Source: Alphaproteobacteria bacterium
GTDB lineage: Bacteria > Myxococcota_A > UBA796 > GCA-2862545
DNA: 64,000 bases
Direction: 5' to 3'
NCBI GenBank assembly: GCA_020632875.1
Contig: JACKET010000011.1
Span: forward strand, 157,683-221,682
This document shows, one piece after another, positions 8,058-16,542 of this stretch. The stretch's first letter is position 1. Every line of letters begins with the position of its first letter. The translations under genes and the position numbers were made by a program. The notes under the pieces are model-generated. The model did not search any database, was not told the DNA's origin, and worked only from the letters and a program-made list of their open reading frames with translations.

Positions 8058-11000
8058 TCATCGCCGTTGTGCGGCGCCGGGGCTACGGCGCCGGGCCACG
8101 AGCCCGAGCAGCAGGAGCACGGCGGACTCGGAGTGACCGGTGCTCCCGCACCCGCACCCGAAGGCCGGCTCCGGAGGCTGGCCGGGCGCGTCTCCACCCG
8201 GATCGAGCGGGTCCATGCCCAGGAGGAGCTCGACGCGGTCGGGCACGTCGTCCCCGTCGCTGTCGAGCGTCGGGTCGAGTGCGTCCTCCCCGTCACAGTC
8301 CTGATCCACCCCGTCTCCGCCGACCTCGGGAGCCCCCGGGTAGGCATCGGGATCGCTGTCGTCGCAGTCGGTGTCGTTCGGCGCGTAGCCCGCATCCCCG
8401 CAGATCTCGAACGGGATCCCCGTGCCGTACCCGTCGCCGTCTTCGTCGCGGTACAGCGTGGTGAGCACGACATTCGGATCGGCCGCGTCGATCAGGGCGT
8501 CGCAGTCGTCGTCGATGCCGTTGCACACCTCGGTGGCGAGCGGCGACACGTCGGCATCCAGGTCGTCGCAGTCGCCCGCCAGCGCGACGTGCCCGCTCGG
8601 CGCGCCGCAGGCCTGCACCTCGCCGGCGAGCAGGCCGTATCCGTCGCCGTCGTCGTCCGGGTACCAGTCGGACACCGGGATGCCGTCGTCCGCCACGCCC
8701 GTGCAGTCGTCGTCCACGCCGTTGCAGACCTCCGGCTCGCTCGGGCTGATCGCGGGGTCGCCGTCGTCGCAGTCCGTCGAGTCCGCCACGTGACCGGGCA
8801 CCGGAGCACACGACTCGACGACGGCGCTCGTGGGGTCGCCGTGCCCGTCGCCATCGGCATCGACGAACCACGGGACCGGCTGGGTGTCGTCGTCGACGAG
8901 CAGGTTGCAGTCGTTGTCGAGCGCGTCGCAGAGCTCGGGGGCCCCGGGGTACACGGTGTTCGCGGTGTCGGCGCAGTCCGTGTCGTCGGCCACGAACCCG
9001 GACGGGCGCGCACAGGCCATCTGTACGACGGCCGGGTCGCCGAAGCCGTCGCCGTCGTCGTCCGCGTACCAGGGCACCGCGAGCCCCTCGTCGACGGAGC
9101 CGTCGCAGTCGTCGTCCTCGCCGTCGCAGGTCTCGTCGGCGCCCGGATGGTCGGCAGCATCGGCGTCGTTGCAGTCCGACGCGTCGATCAGGTACCCACC
9201 AGGCTGGCTGCAGGCCGCCACCACGGCGTTGGGATCGCCGAACCCGTCGCCATCGAGGTCGCGGTGGTACTGCGTCTGCACGCCATCGTCGGCCACCCCG
9301 TCGCAGTCGTCGTCGGCGCCGTCGCACACCTCCGAGGCGCCGGGGTTTCGGGACGCATCCTGGTCGTCGCAGTCGGTCGCGTCGAGCACGTGTCCCGGAG
9401 GCGCTTCGCACTGCGTCACGGGCGCGGCCGGGTCTCCGTAGCCGTCGCCGTCGTCGTCCGCGTACCAGGTGGGGATGCCGTCTTCGTCGACGCCGCCGTC
9501 GCAGTCGTTGTCCTGCCCGTCGCAGATCTCCGGCGCCGCCGTGCCCGACTCGTCGGGGGTCGAGAACGCCGGGTGGACGGTCGCGTCGCTGTCGTCGCAG
9601 TCCGTGCTCGCATACGACTCGCCCGGATCGAGGCAGTCCTCGTCCGAGGAGTAGATCGTCACGCCCGAGCCGACCCGATCGCCGTCGAGGTCTTCGAAAC
9701 ACGCGGTGAGGTCGAAGCCGTTGCAGTCCTGGTCGACCCCGTCGTTCGCGACCTCGGGCGCACCGCCGTAGATGGACGCGTCGCCGTCGTCGCAGTCCGT
9801 CCCCGTCGCGGCCTCGGACCCGTCGAGGCAGTCGAGATCGGCCGAGATCACGGTGGCTCCGGAATCCGAGCCGTCTCCGTCCCCATCCAGGTCGACGTAG
9901 CAGACCTCGGAGCCGTCGCACGACTGGTCGACGCCGTCGCCGGGCTGCTCCACCGCGCCCGGGTGCGTGAGCGCATCGGTGTCGTCGCAATCCCACGTGT
10001 TGGTCGAGCCGCCGTTCGAGTCGCACGCCACGGACTGGGCGAGCACGATGTTCCCCGCCGGCCCGCCGTAGCCGTCCTGATCGGCGTCTTCGTAGCAGAG
10101 CTCCCACCCGTCGCAGTCCTGATCGACCCCGTCGAGCGGCTGCTCGGTGTTGCCCGGGCCGACGTTCGGGTCGGTGTCGTCGCAGTCGAGGCCGTCCCAC
10201 GACTCGTTGGGCTGGTTGCAGTTGAGGTTGTTCGAGAAGAGCGGGTTGTTCGGGTCGCCGTGGTCGTCGCCGTCGAAGTCCGCGTAGCAGAGCTCGGAGC
10301 CGTTGCAGTCCTGATCGACGCCGTCGGACGGGATCTCCGTCGCCCCTGGATTCACGGCCGGGTTGTTGTCGTTGCAGTCGCCCGCGCCCCCGGTCTCGCC
10401 CGTGAGGCACCAGCCGTCGCCGCTCGTGTCGCGCCCGCCGGGGCACCACGTGTCGCCATCCTGGTCGCGCGCGTTGCGGCACACCGAGTCGGACAGGTCG
10501 ATCGCTCCGTCGCAGTCGTTGTCCTTGCCGTCGGTGCACGCGCCGATCGGCGTCTCGGTGAGGCCGGGGCTCTCGGCGGGATCGGCGTCGTCGCAGTCGT
10601 TCGGGGACGACCCGTCGGCGCAGGCCGACCGCTCGCAGTAGCCGTCGCCGTCGTCGTCGGTGAAGACGGCGCAGCTGGCCTCGGCGAGGTCGGTCGTGGT
10701 GTCGCAGTCGTTGTCGAGGCCGTCGGAGCACTTCGCAGCCGTGTTCTCGTCGTTGCCCGGGAACATCGCGCTGCTGGCGTCGTTGCAGTCGCCCGGCGTC
10801 GAGTCGATGCAGTTGGACGCGTGCTCGCAGTACCCGTCGTTGTCGTTGTCGGCCCAGGCCGCGCAGCTCGACTCCTGCTGGTCGGTCTGGCCGTCGCAGT
10901 CGTTGTTCACGTTGTCGGAGCACCGCGCGAACGTGTTCTCGAGGACCGACGGATTGATGCTCGCATTGGTGTCGTTGCAGTCGCCCGGCGTGGAGTCGAT

Positions 11001-11315
11001 GCAGTTGGACGCGTGCTCGCAGTACCCGTCGTTGTCGTTGTCGGCCCAGGCCGCGCAGCTCGCTTCGCCCTGGTCGGTCGTCGCGTCGCAGTCGTTGTTC
11101 ACGTTGTCGGAGCAGCGCGCGAACGTGTTCTCGAGGACCGACGGGTTGATGCTCGGGTTGTTGTCGTTGCAGTCGCTCGGAGCGGCGAGCTCAGCGGTGG
11201 TCTCGCACAGCCCGTTGGCGTCGAGGTCCTGCCCCGTGGGGCAATAGCCATCCCCGTCGGCGTCGGCGCTGGGCACGCTGCCGGCAGACGCCAGGGACAG
11301 CAGGAACATCCACAT
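8058..11315 (-). CDS. MopE-like secreted protein with 15 putative metal-binding repeats and MYXO-CTERM-like tail
   Basis: About 1085 residues from ATG 11315; a GTG at 11324 and an ATG at 11309 are alternatives. A short uncharged signal peptide (MWMFLLSLASA) precedes 15 repeats of a ~55-65-residue module. Each module has DC(N/D)D....P.A.E and DG.D.DCDG motifs and DxDGDG(Y/F)GD loops, matching the putative metal-binding motif of MopE-like proteins. The tail has GCGCGST, a hydrophobic stretch (AVLLLLGLVA) and RRRS. Family knowledge suggests Ca/Cu binding at the cell surface with disulfide cross-linking; the ligand cannot be read from sequence. The two most N-terminal modules are a recent 192-bp duplication (10781-11164). 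Confidence 0.9.
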   Translation of the reverse strand: MWMFLLSLASAGSVPSADADGDGYCPTGQDLDANGLCETTAELAAPSDCNDNNPSINPSVLENTFARCSDNVNNDCDATTDQGEASCAAWADNDNDGYCEHASNCIDSTPGDCNDTNASINPSVLENTFARCSDNVNNDCDGQTDQQESSCAAWADNDNDGYCEHASNCIDSTPGDCNDASSAMFPGNDENTAAKCSDGLDNDCDTTTDLAEASCAVFTDDDGDGYCERSACADGSSPNDCDDADPAESPGLTETPIGACTDGKDNDCDGAIDLSDSVCRNARDQDGDTWCPGGRDTSGDGWCLTGETGGAGDCNDNNPAVNPGATEIPSDGVDQDCNGSELCYADFDGDDHGDPNNPLFSNNLNCNQPNESWDGLDCDDTDPNVGPGNTEQPLDGVDQDCDGWELCYEDADQDGYGGPAGNIVLAQSVACDSNGGSTNTWDCDDTDALTHPGAVEQPGDGVDQSCDGSEVCYVDLDGDGDGSDSGATVISADLDCLDGSEAATGTDCDDGDASIYGGAPEVANDGVDQDCNGFDLTACFEDLDGDRVGSGVTIYSSDEDCLDPGESYASTDCDDSDATVHPAFSTPDESGTAAPEICDGQDNDCDGGVDEDGIPTWYADDDGDGYGDPAAPVTQCEAPPGHVLDATDCDDQDASRNPGASEVCDGADDDCDGVADDGVQTQYHRDLDGDGFGDPNAVVAACSQPGGYLIDASDCNDADAADHPGADETCDGEDDDCDGSVDEGLAVPWYADDDGDGFGDPAVVQMACARPSGFVADDTDCADTANTVYPGAPELCDALDNDCNLLVDDDTQPVPWFVDADGDGHGDPTSAVVESCAPVPGHVADSTDCDDGDPAISPSEPEVCNGVDDDCTGVADDGIPVSDWYPDDDGDGYGLLAGEVQACGAPSGHVALAGDCDDLDADVSPLATEVCNGIDDDCDALIDAADPNVVLTTLYRDEDGDGYGTGIPFEICGDAGYAPNDTDCDDSDPDAYPGAPEVGGDGVDQDCDGEDALDPTLDSDGDDVPDRVELLLGMDPLDPGGDAPGQPPEPAFGCGCGSTGHSESAVLLLLGLVARRRSPGAAQRR
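10781..11164. repeat. Tandem 192-bp duplication inside the MopE-like gene
   Basis: Bases 10781-10972 and 10973-11164 align with few differences (shared runs such as GCAGTTGGACGCGTGCTCGC). 192 bp is 64 codons, so the duplication added one in-frame module. Other modules in the gene are far more diverged, so this copy looks recent. Confidence 0.8.
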
Positions 11316-11463
11316 CCCGCACACTCTAGCAGCGCGTGGGGGCGCCGCCCGTGGCGATCCGTGTCACCCCGATGGCACCTGCCGAGCAGGCCTCCAGCAC
11401 GCTGCAGAGAATCCCGAGCCGACTCTGCACGGACCCTGCACAGGGGGTGGGTACGGTGAGAGC

Positions 11464-12102
11464 ATGAGCACTTCACGCGTCGGTTCTCCCCTGTCCTGGG
11501 GTCGCGATTTCGCCGTGGTCGGCTGCGCCACCGGTGCCCTCGCGCCCTTCTTCGTCATCTTCGACCCGCTGTTCGCCGTGGCTGCCGGCTTCGCGGGTGC
11601 CGCGAGCGGCTTCCTGCTCGGCGTCGCCGCGGGGTGGACCGTCGAGCAGACCCGTGGGCACGTGCCGATCCCGGTGCTCGTCGCGTGCATGGCCGTGGCC
11701 GGCTCGCTGTGGGGCGCAGCGACGGGGACGGTCGGCGGAGCCGCGTCGCTGTGGTTCGGCATCGAGGGCGCGCCGCTCGGCTTCGTGCTCGGCGCCACGA
11801 CGGGCATGGTGCAGCTCGGCCTGTTCTTCCTGCCGTACCTCGTGCTCCGGGTGCGCGGGGAATCCGCGCGACCCGCCGTGATCGGCGCGGTCCTGGCGGC
11901 CCCGTTCATGGGGTGGCTGGGGCTCGCGGCCCTCGCCGCATCGACGTTCGGGCTCTGGTTGTTCGCGCTCCCCGCGGCGGTGTGGCTCGGCATCGCCATC
12001 GACCGGAGCCACCGCCGTGACATTTCCACGGAAACATCAGAGATCTCCCGACTCTCGCGTCGTCCGGACGCCCACCTGCTACGCGCCACCTCCCGATTCT
12101 GA
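11464..12102 (+). CDS. Polytopic membrane protein of unknown function
   Basis: 212 residues from ATG 11464. About six hydrophobic segments rich in Gly/Ala (roughly 18-35, 40-58, 66-90, 95-125, 135-160, 162-180) make it an inner-membrane protein. A soluble, Arg/Ser-rich C-terminal tail of ~30 residues follows. No transporter or enzyme motif is visible. It is divergent from the MopE-like gene, and the ~150 bp between them must hold both promoters. The next plus-strand gene begins 87 bp downstream. Confidence 0.7.
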   Translation: MSTSRVGSPLSWGRDFAVVGCATGALAPFFVIFDPLFAVAAGFAGAASGFLLGVAAGWTVEQTRGHVPIPVLVACMAVAGSLWGAATGTVGGAASLWFGIEGAPLGFVLGATTGMVQLGLFFLPYLVLRVRGESARPAVIGAVLAAPFMGWLGLAALAASTFGLWLFALPAAVWLGIAIDRSHRRDISTETSEISRLSRRPDAHLLRATSRF

Positions 12103-12189
12103 CGGCGCGTGGCCGATCCTAGGGTCGGGTGAGCCCCGCGGACCGTTGCACGCCGCAGCCGTGCCCGGCGGGGCCCCCGAGAGGTCCAC

Positions 12190-12945
12190 ATGTCCCAGAT
12201 CGTGCTCTTCGACGAAGGCGGCCACCGCAACATCCTCCTGCCCGAGCAGGATGCCGGCGCGGGCGTGGCATCGAACCAACACATCGTGATCGACGGGCAG
12301 AGCGCGCTGTTGCTCGACCCGGGTGGCACCAAGGTGTACCGCGACGTGTTCACCGCAGCCGCGAAGGCGAAACAGACGGCGAAGCTCGAGATCGTCTTCC
12401 TCTCCCACCAGGACCCCGACATCGTCGCCGCGCTCAACGGCTGGCTCATGACCACCGAGGCCCGCGCGGTGGTGTCGAAGCTCTGGCACCGCTTCATCCC
12501 CCACTTCGGGTCCGACAAGCTGGTGTACTCGCGGGTCGACCCGCTCCCCGACGAGGGCACCGTGCTGAAGCTCGGCGGCTGCGAGCTGCTCGTGCTGCCC
12601 GCGCACTTCCTGCACTCCGTCGGCAACTTCCACCTGTACGACCCGCGGTCGAAGATCCTGTACACGGGCGACCTCGGGGCCTCGCTCGGCGAGGACTACC
12701 GGGAGGTCTCCGACCTCGCCGCGCACATCCCGCTGATGGAGGGGTTCCATCGCCGGTACATGTCGTCGAACGCCGCGCTGCGCGCGTGGCTGAAGATGGT
12801 CCGGCCGCTGGACATCGAGATCGTGGCGCCCCAGCACGGCGCCCTGATGCGCGGACGGCCGATGATCGACGCGTTCTTCGACTGGCTCGAGGGCCTCGAG
12901 TGCGGCATCGACTACATGCCGGACGTGTTCCGGGTGCCCGCGTAG
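12190..12945 (+). CDS. Flavodiiron/ODP-like metallo-beta-lactamase-fold protein
   Basis: 251 residues from ATG 12190 with a GAGAGG ribosome site. The layout matches the oxygen-binding diiron (ODP)/flavodiiron metallo-beta-lactamase domain. It has an N-terminal beta region, FLSHQDPDIV (H73, D75, D77), LPAHFLHSVGNF (second His site), a TGDLGAS bridging Asp and APQHG (third His site). No flavodoxin domain follows, so it is ODP-like rather than a full flavodiiron reductase. The canonical HxExDH motif reads HQDPDI, replacing the Glu and last His ligand. That is compatible with an O2-sensing or binding role, but function is inferred. It converges on the DUF4241 gene with 18 bp between. Confidence 0.85.
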   Translation: MSQIVLFDEGGHRNILLPEQDAGAGVASNQHIVIDGQSALLLDPGGTKVYRDVFTAAAKAKQTAKLEIVFLSHQDPDIVAALNGWLMTTEARAVVSKLWHRFIPHFGSDKLVYSRVDPLPDEGTVLKLGGCELLVLPAHFLHSVGNFHLYDPRSKILYTGDLGASLGEDYREVSDLAAHIPLMEGFHRRYMSSNAALRAWLKMVRPLDIEIVAPQHGALMRGRPMIDAFFDWLEGLECGIDYMPDVFRVPA

Positions 12946-12963
12946 CTCCGCTCGGCGGGCCCG

Positions 12964-14256
12964 TCAGTTCCGGCGGCCCGCCGGGACCCGGATGCGGATG
13001 GCGTGCACCGCCGACCGCGCCGGGCCGCGCTTCCAGGTGTACGTCTGCTCCTGGCCACGCACCGTGGTCTCGACGCTGCGACGGGTGTCGGCGAGCACCT
13101 CGCCGTCGGCTCCCAGCAGGTCGATGTCGTTGAAGGCCCCGCCCGTCACGGTGAGCTTCAGGGCCTTGCCCGCGGTGTCGAGCGCGAGCACGAGGCCGCG
13201 GTCGGCGAGCGCGTCGGACGCGAGGGTGTCGGCGGGGACCTCGAGGGTGTCTTCGAGGAACTCGGCCAGCACGAGGAAATCGAGGAGGAGCTGCGCGGGA
13301 GCCCCGCTGGCGTCGAGTCCCCAGTACCCGGGGTACGCGCCGTCGCCCCATCCCGACGCCGCGATCACGCCGTCGTCGCGCCCGGCGAGGGACAGCATGC
13401 GGGTCGCGGGGTGGGCCTCGTCGCGCGCCCAGGCGTCGAATGCGCGCTCCTTCTCGCGTGCGGTGACTCCGAGGACGGCGGAGGCGTCGAGGATGGCGAC
13501 GTTCGCGGCATCGACGCCGACCACGTGGCCCCCCGAGGCCGCGTCGGCCGGATGCCACGCGACGACCGGAGCGTCCGAGAAGCGCACCCGGACCGCGGCG
13601 TTCCGCCCGAACGCCACACCCGTCTGGACCGGGTATTCGCCCGGCGGGACGTGCAGCCCCAGCGGCTCGAGCAGGTCGGCGTCGTAACCGAGGTCGCCGG
13701 TGACCAGGATGCCCGTCGTGACGCGGAGCGTGCCGATGTCGCGGACGCGAAGGATGTCGGTCTCTTCGCCGAGCGTCACGGTGCGGCCGTCTTCGAAGAG
13801 CCGGTCGCCGTTCACCTGGACATCGGGCTCGACGTCGCGGAGCGGCCGGGCCTCGGGCTCCTCGAACCGCGCGCGCTTCTCGGGGGACACGAACGGGGCG
13901 CCGGGCGGGTCGAACGACTGCATCATCGAGGCGATGCGCCAGTCTCCGTCGATCTCGACGAGCCCGTACTCGAAGTAGAACGTGAGCGTCTCGTCGCGCT
14001 CGGTCTGCACGACCGCGTGGGCCCCATCGATCGCGGTGCCCGTGATCCGCTCGCGGGTGGGGCCGTGCGACGGCTGGTAGCCGAACGAGTAGCCGAGCTC
14101 GAGGCCCGCGCCGTTCGCGAAGTGCAGCCGATCGAGCGCGGCGACGGCGTCGCGCCAGCGGTCGAAGTCGACGTCGGCCCCGTCGCTCGGCACCACCGCG
14201 GCGTGCTCGCGCTCGAAGTCGGTGAGAAAGGCGATGACGCGTGATTCGGGGCCCAT
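12964..14256 (-). CDS. NTF2-like + DUF4241 protein
   Basis: 430 residues from ATG 14256. About residues 1-120 look like a SnoaL/NTF2-fold domain (W49, conserved aromatic core, DGDWRIASM strand). About 190-340 match DUF4241, with GVAFGRNAAVRVRFSDAPV and a Gly-rich SGWGDGAYPGYWGLD motif. No signal peptide is seen. DUF4241 proteins have no proven chemistry; the domain and NTF2 folds both occur in immunity proteins of polymorphic toxin systems, but no toxin gene is nearby. The start lies ~70 bp from a divergent small membrane gene. Confidence 0.75.
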   Translation of the reverse strand: MGPESRVIAFLTDFEREHAAVVPSDGADVDFDRWRDAVAALDRLHFANGAGLELGYSFGYQPSHGPTRERITGTAIDGAHAVVQTERDETLTFYFEYGLVEIDGDWRIASMMQSFDPPGAPFVSPEKRARFEEPEARPLRDVEPDVQVNGDRLFEDGRTVTLGEETDILRVRDIGTLRVTTGILVTGDLGYDADLLEPLGLHVPPGEYPVQTGVAFGRNAAVRVRFSDAPVVAWHPADAASGGHVVGVDAANVAILDASAVLGVTAREKERAFDAWARDEAHPATRMLSLAGRDDGVIAASGWGDGAYPGYWGLDASGAPAQLLLDFLVLAEFLEDTLEVPADTLASDALADRGLVLALDTAGKALKLTVTGGAFNDIDLLGADGEVLADTRRSVETTVRGQEQTYTWKRGPARSAVHAIRIRVPAGRRN

Positions 14257-14326
14257 GTCGCTCCTCGCCGGGACGCTCGCGTGGCGCCGGGATTCCGCGG
14301 AGGGTAGCCCATTCCGGGGGGACCGC

Positions 14327-14641
14327 GTGGACTTCGACCGGGACGACGCCGAGGGACGGGGCCGCTACACGCTCGCGTGGCTGGCGCTGGCGTCGGGCGG
14401 GCTCGCGATGTTCGCGAACATGCTGTGGTTGCCCGTGATCAACGTGGTGTTCTCGCTCGGTGCGCTCGGCCTCGCGTGGCTCGCGTTGCGCGGCGCTCCC
14501 GAGGGGTCCGACCAGCGCGCCTGGTCCGTGGCCGCGCTGTGGCTCGCCATCGGCAACTTCGGCGTGCTGATGGTCGTGCTCGCCATCCAGATCGTGTTCG
14601 GCGGCTTCTTCCTGATGCTCGCCGCGCTCGCGTGGCGTTAG
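14327..14641 (+). CDS. Small three-helix membrane protein
   Basis: I chose GTG 14327, which has a GGGGG ribosome site just upstream. The longer frame from 14222 runs into the divergent DUF4241 gene. The 104 residues contain an acidic N terminus and three hydrophobic segments (about 18-36, 38-52, 68-100). The family is unrecognised; it resembles DUF4190-type small membrane proteins in layout. It ends 8 bp before the DUF1801 gene, so a two-gene operon is likely. Confidence 0.65.
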   Translation: MDFDRDDAEGRGRYTLAWLALASGGLAMFANMLWLPVINVVFSLGALGLAWLALRGAPEGSDQRAWSVAALWLAIGNFGVLMVVLAIQIVFGGFFLMLAALAWR

Positions 14642-14649
14642 CAGGCGGT

Positions 14650-14994
14650 ATGCCAGCACCCGACATCGACACGTACATCGCGGGATTCCCGCCCGACGTG
14701 GCCGCGCGCCTCACCGCGATGCGCGAGGCCATCCGCGAGACGGCGCCCGGCGCGGCCGAGAAGATCGGCTACGGGATCCCGACGTTCACCCTGAAGAAGA
14801 AGAACCTCGTGCACTTCGCCGGCTATGCCCGTCACGTCGGGTTCTACCCGGGGCCCAGCGGTATCGCGGCGTTCGCCGACGAGCTCGCGGCCTTCGAGAG
14901 CGCGAAGGGCTCGGTGCGGTTCCCGAACGACCAGCCCCTCCCGCTCGACCTGGTGCGGCGGATCGTCGCGTTCCGAGTCGCCGAGAGCGGCTGA
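14650..14994 (+). CDS. DUF1801 (YdhG-like) small protein
   Basis: 114 residues from ATG 14650. The sequence follows the DUF1801 pattern: DxYIAGFPPDV..RL..MREAIRETAPGAAEKIGYGIPTF, then HFAGYARHVGFYPGP and a C-terminal helical segment with PLDLVRRIV. Members adopt a frataxin-like alpha/beta fold, and some are called iron chaperones on weak evidence. The protein is cytoplasmic, with no signal or transmembrane segment. Length is normal for the family. It lies directly behind the small membrane gene. Confidence 0.85.
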   Translation: MPAPDIDTYIAGFPPDVAARLTAMREAIRETAPGAAEKIGYGIPTFTLKKKNLVHFAGYARHVGFYPGPSGIAAFADELAAFESAKGSVRFPNDQPLPLDLVRRIVAFRVAESG

Positions 14995-15018
14995 ACGCGA
15001 CCCGCGAGACGGGATGGT

Positions 15019-15759
15019 ATGCTGCCCTGCGGGGTCAGGGTGACGGCACTCTTCATGGCGGTCCTGGAGGCACAGGCCTTCACGACCGACGAGATCGAAG
15101 CGCGCGTGGCCGAGGTCGCGCCTCTGCGCAAGCAGCGCCTGGGGCGGTGGGATCCCGAGATCCCCGCCAGCGCGTACGCCACCGTGGCCAAGGGCGACGT
15201 CGCCACCGGCATCACCGCGGTACCGGGCTCGAAAGCCCGCATCGCGTGGGGCCTGTCGGTGCTCGAGGCGCCCATCGACCGGCTGTTCAGCGCGGTGAAC
15301 GACGACCGCAACAAGCCCGACTACAGCAAGCTCTCGCACGTCGAGCTGCTCGAGGGCGAGTTCTGCGCGCCCCGGCGGCTCACGTTCCAGTACCTGCCCA
15401 TCCCCATCATCTCCGACCGCTGGTGGGTCATCGAGCAGCGCATCAACGCCGAGGTGCACGCGGCCTCGGCAGGCACCGTGCGCGAGATGGTCTGGGTGAA
15501 GCTCGAAGACGGGCTGCCGAAGCTCGGTGCCGAGGCCCGCGAGCTGGTGTCCGGCGCGGTCCAGGCGGCGTCCAACGACGGCGGCTGGTGGCTCGTCCGG
15601 CTCGACGACGAGCACACGCTCATGGAGTTCTGGGCGCTCTCCGACCCCGGCGGCAGCGTGCCGGCCGGCCTCGCGACGCAGTTCGCCTCGGGCAGCATCC
15701 GCGAGACGTTCACGATGATGGGAGACCTGGCCCGGAAGGGCCCGAGCTGCGCGCTCTGA
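15019..15759 (+). CDS. START/SRPBCC-like domain protein, probably exported
   Basis: 246 residues from ATG 15019; GTG 15040 is an alternative giving VTALFMAVLEAQA. The first ~22 residues are hydrophobic and signal-like. The rest resembles a START/SRPBCC lipid-binding fold: a helical start, beta strands (ARIAWGLSVLEAPIDRLFSAVND), RRLTFQYLPIPIISDRWWVIEQR, and a long C-terminal helix after SDPGGSVPAGLA. Such proteins bind a hydrophobic ligand in a cavity; the ligand is unknown. It is the last plus-strand gene before the repeat region. Confidence 0.65.
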   Translation: MLPCGVRVTALFMAVLEAQAFTTDEIEARVAEVAPLRKQRLGRWDPEIPASAYATVAKGDVATGITAVPGSKARIAWGLSVLEAPIDRLFSAVNDDRNKPDYSKLSHVELLEGEFCAPRRLTFQYLPIPIISDRWWVIEQRINAEVHAASAGTVREMVWVKLEDGLPKLGAEARELVSGAVQAASNDGGWWLVRLDDEHTLMEFWALSDPGGSVPAGLATQFASGSIRETFTMMGDLARKGPSCAL

Positions 15760-15879
15760 AGCCTCTCGAACGCCGATGAGGGCCGGGCCAGGTAGTTCGG
15801 GAGGCAAGGGCCAGCCCGGACACAGAGCCCGGCTGGATTTCACAGTCCGGACCCAGAGCCTCGGCGAGCTTCACAGCAC

Positions 15880-16540
15880 GCCGTCGACGCTCGGCCCGAC
15901 GACAATGGACTCCGTGTCCCTCCCGTCCTCCGATCCTCCGTGCTTAGGACTCGACCGGCGGAGACGCGCGCTCCGACGGGGCGCTCGAAGACGGGCCTGT
16001 TCCGGGGCGCGTCTTCTCAGCACGGAGGACCCAGAGGGACGGAGGGCACGGAGATTCTGGTAGAGCCCGGACTCCATCAGCACCGCGGGGGCCTGCGACC
16101 CCACCTGGGAGGGCGCTCACCAGAGCACGCATAGGCCTCCGGTGCGCCAACAGACCGACCGACGCTCCGCCCTACGACAACGGACTCCGTGTCCCTCCCG
16201 TCCTCCGATCCTCCGTGCTGAGGAATCGACCGGCGAAGACGCGCTCTCCGAAGGGGCGTTCGGAGATGGGCCTGTTCCGGGGCGCGTCTTCTCAGCACGG
16301 AGGCCCCAGAGGGACGGAGGGTACGGAGAAGCGCGCGGACTCGGTCAGGACCGCGGGGGCCTGCAACCCCACCTGGGAGGGCGCTCACCAGAGCACGCGT
16401 AGGCCTCCGATGCGCCGACAGACCGACCGACGCTCCGCCCGACGCCAACGGGCTCCGTGTCCCTCCCGTCCTCCGATCCTCCGTGCTGAGGAATCGACCG
16501 GCGAAGACGCGCTCTCCGATGGGGCATTGGAGCCCCGTGG
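15880..16540. repeat. ~270-bp tandem repeats, each containing a long imperfect palindrome (2.4 copies)
   Basis: The block TCCGTGTCCCTCCCGTCC recurs at 15911, 16185 and 16454 (spacing 274 and 269). In the first two copies a left arm (15910-15947; 16184-16221) faces a right arm (16016-16053; 16291-16328) in inverted orientation. The inner 13 bases CCTCCGTGCTGAG pair perfectly in copy 2. The third copy is truncated at the 3' end of the minus-strand gene at 16543. The 783-bp region 15760-16542 lies between convergent genes and I see no credible gene in it. Confidence 0.8.
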
Positions 16541-16542
16541 GT

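Noticed and set aside
8058..11315. Regularly spaced GTCGTCGCAGTC-like repeats considered as a CRISPR array
   Set aside because: Spacing varies and the repeats encode the DCDD/DCDG motifs of a continuous open frame; they are coding repeats.
12190..12945. Assignment as a beta-lactamase or glyoxalase II
   Set aside because: The HxHxDH motif is absent; the ligand layout and length fit the flavodiiron/ODP-like branch.
15880..16540. Tandem repeats considered as CRISPR or an ncRNA gene cluster
   Set aside because: The unit is ~270 bp with palindromic arms and no unique spacers; no cas genes are nearby.
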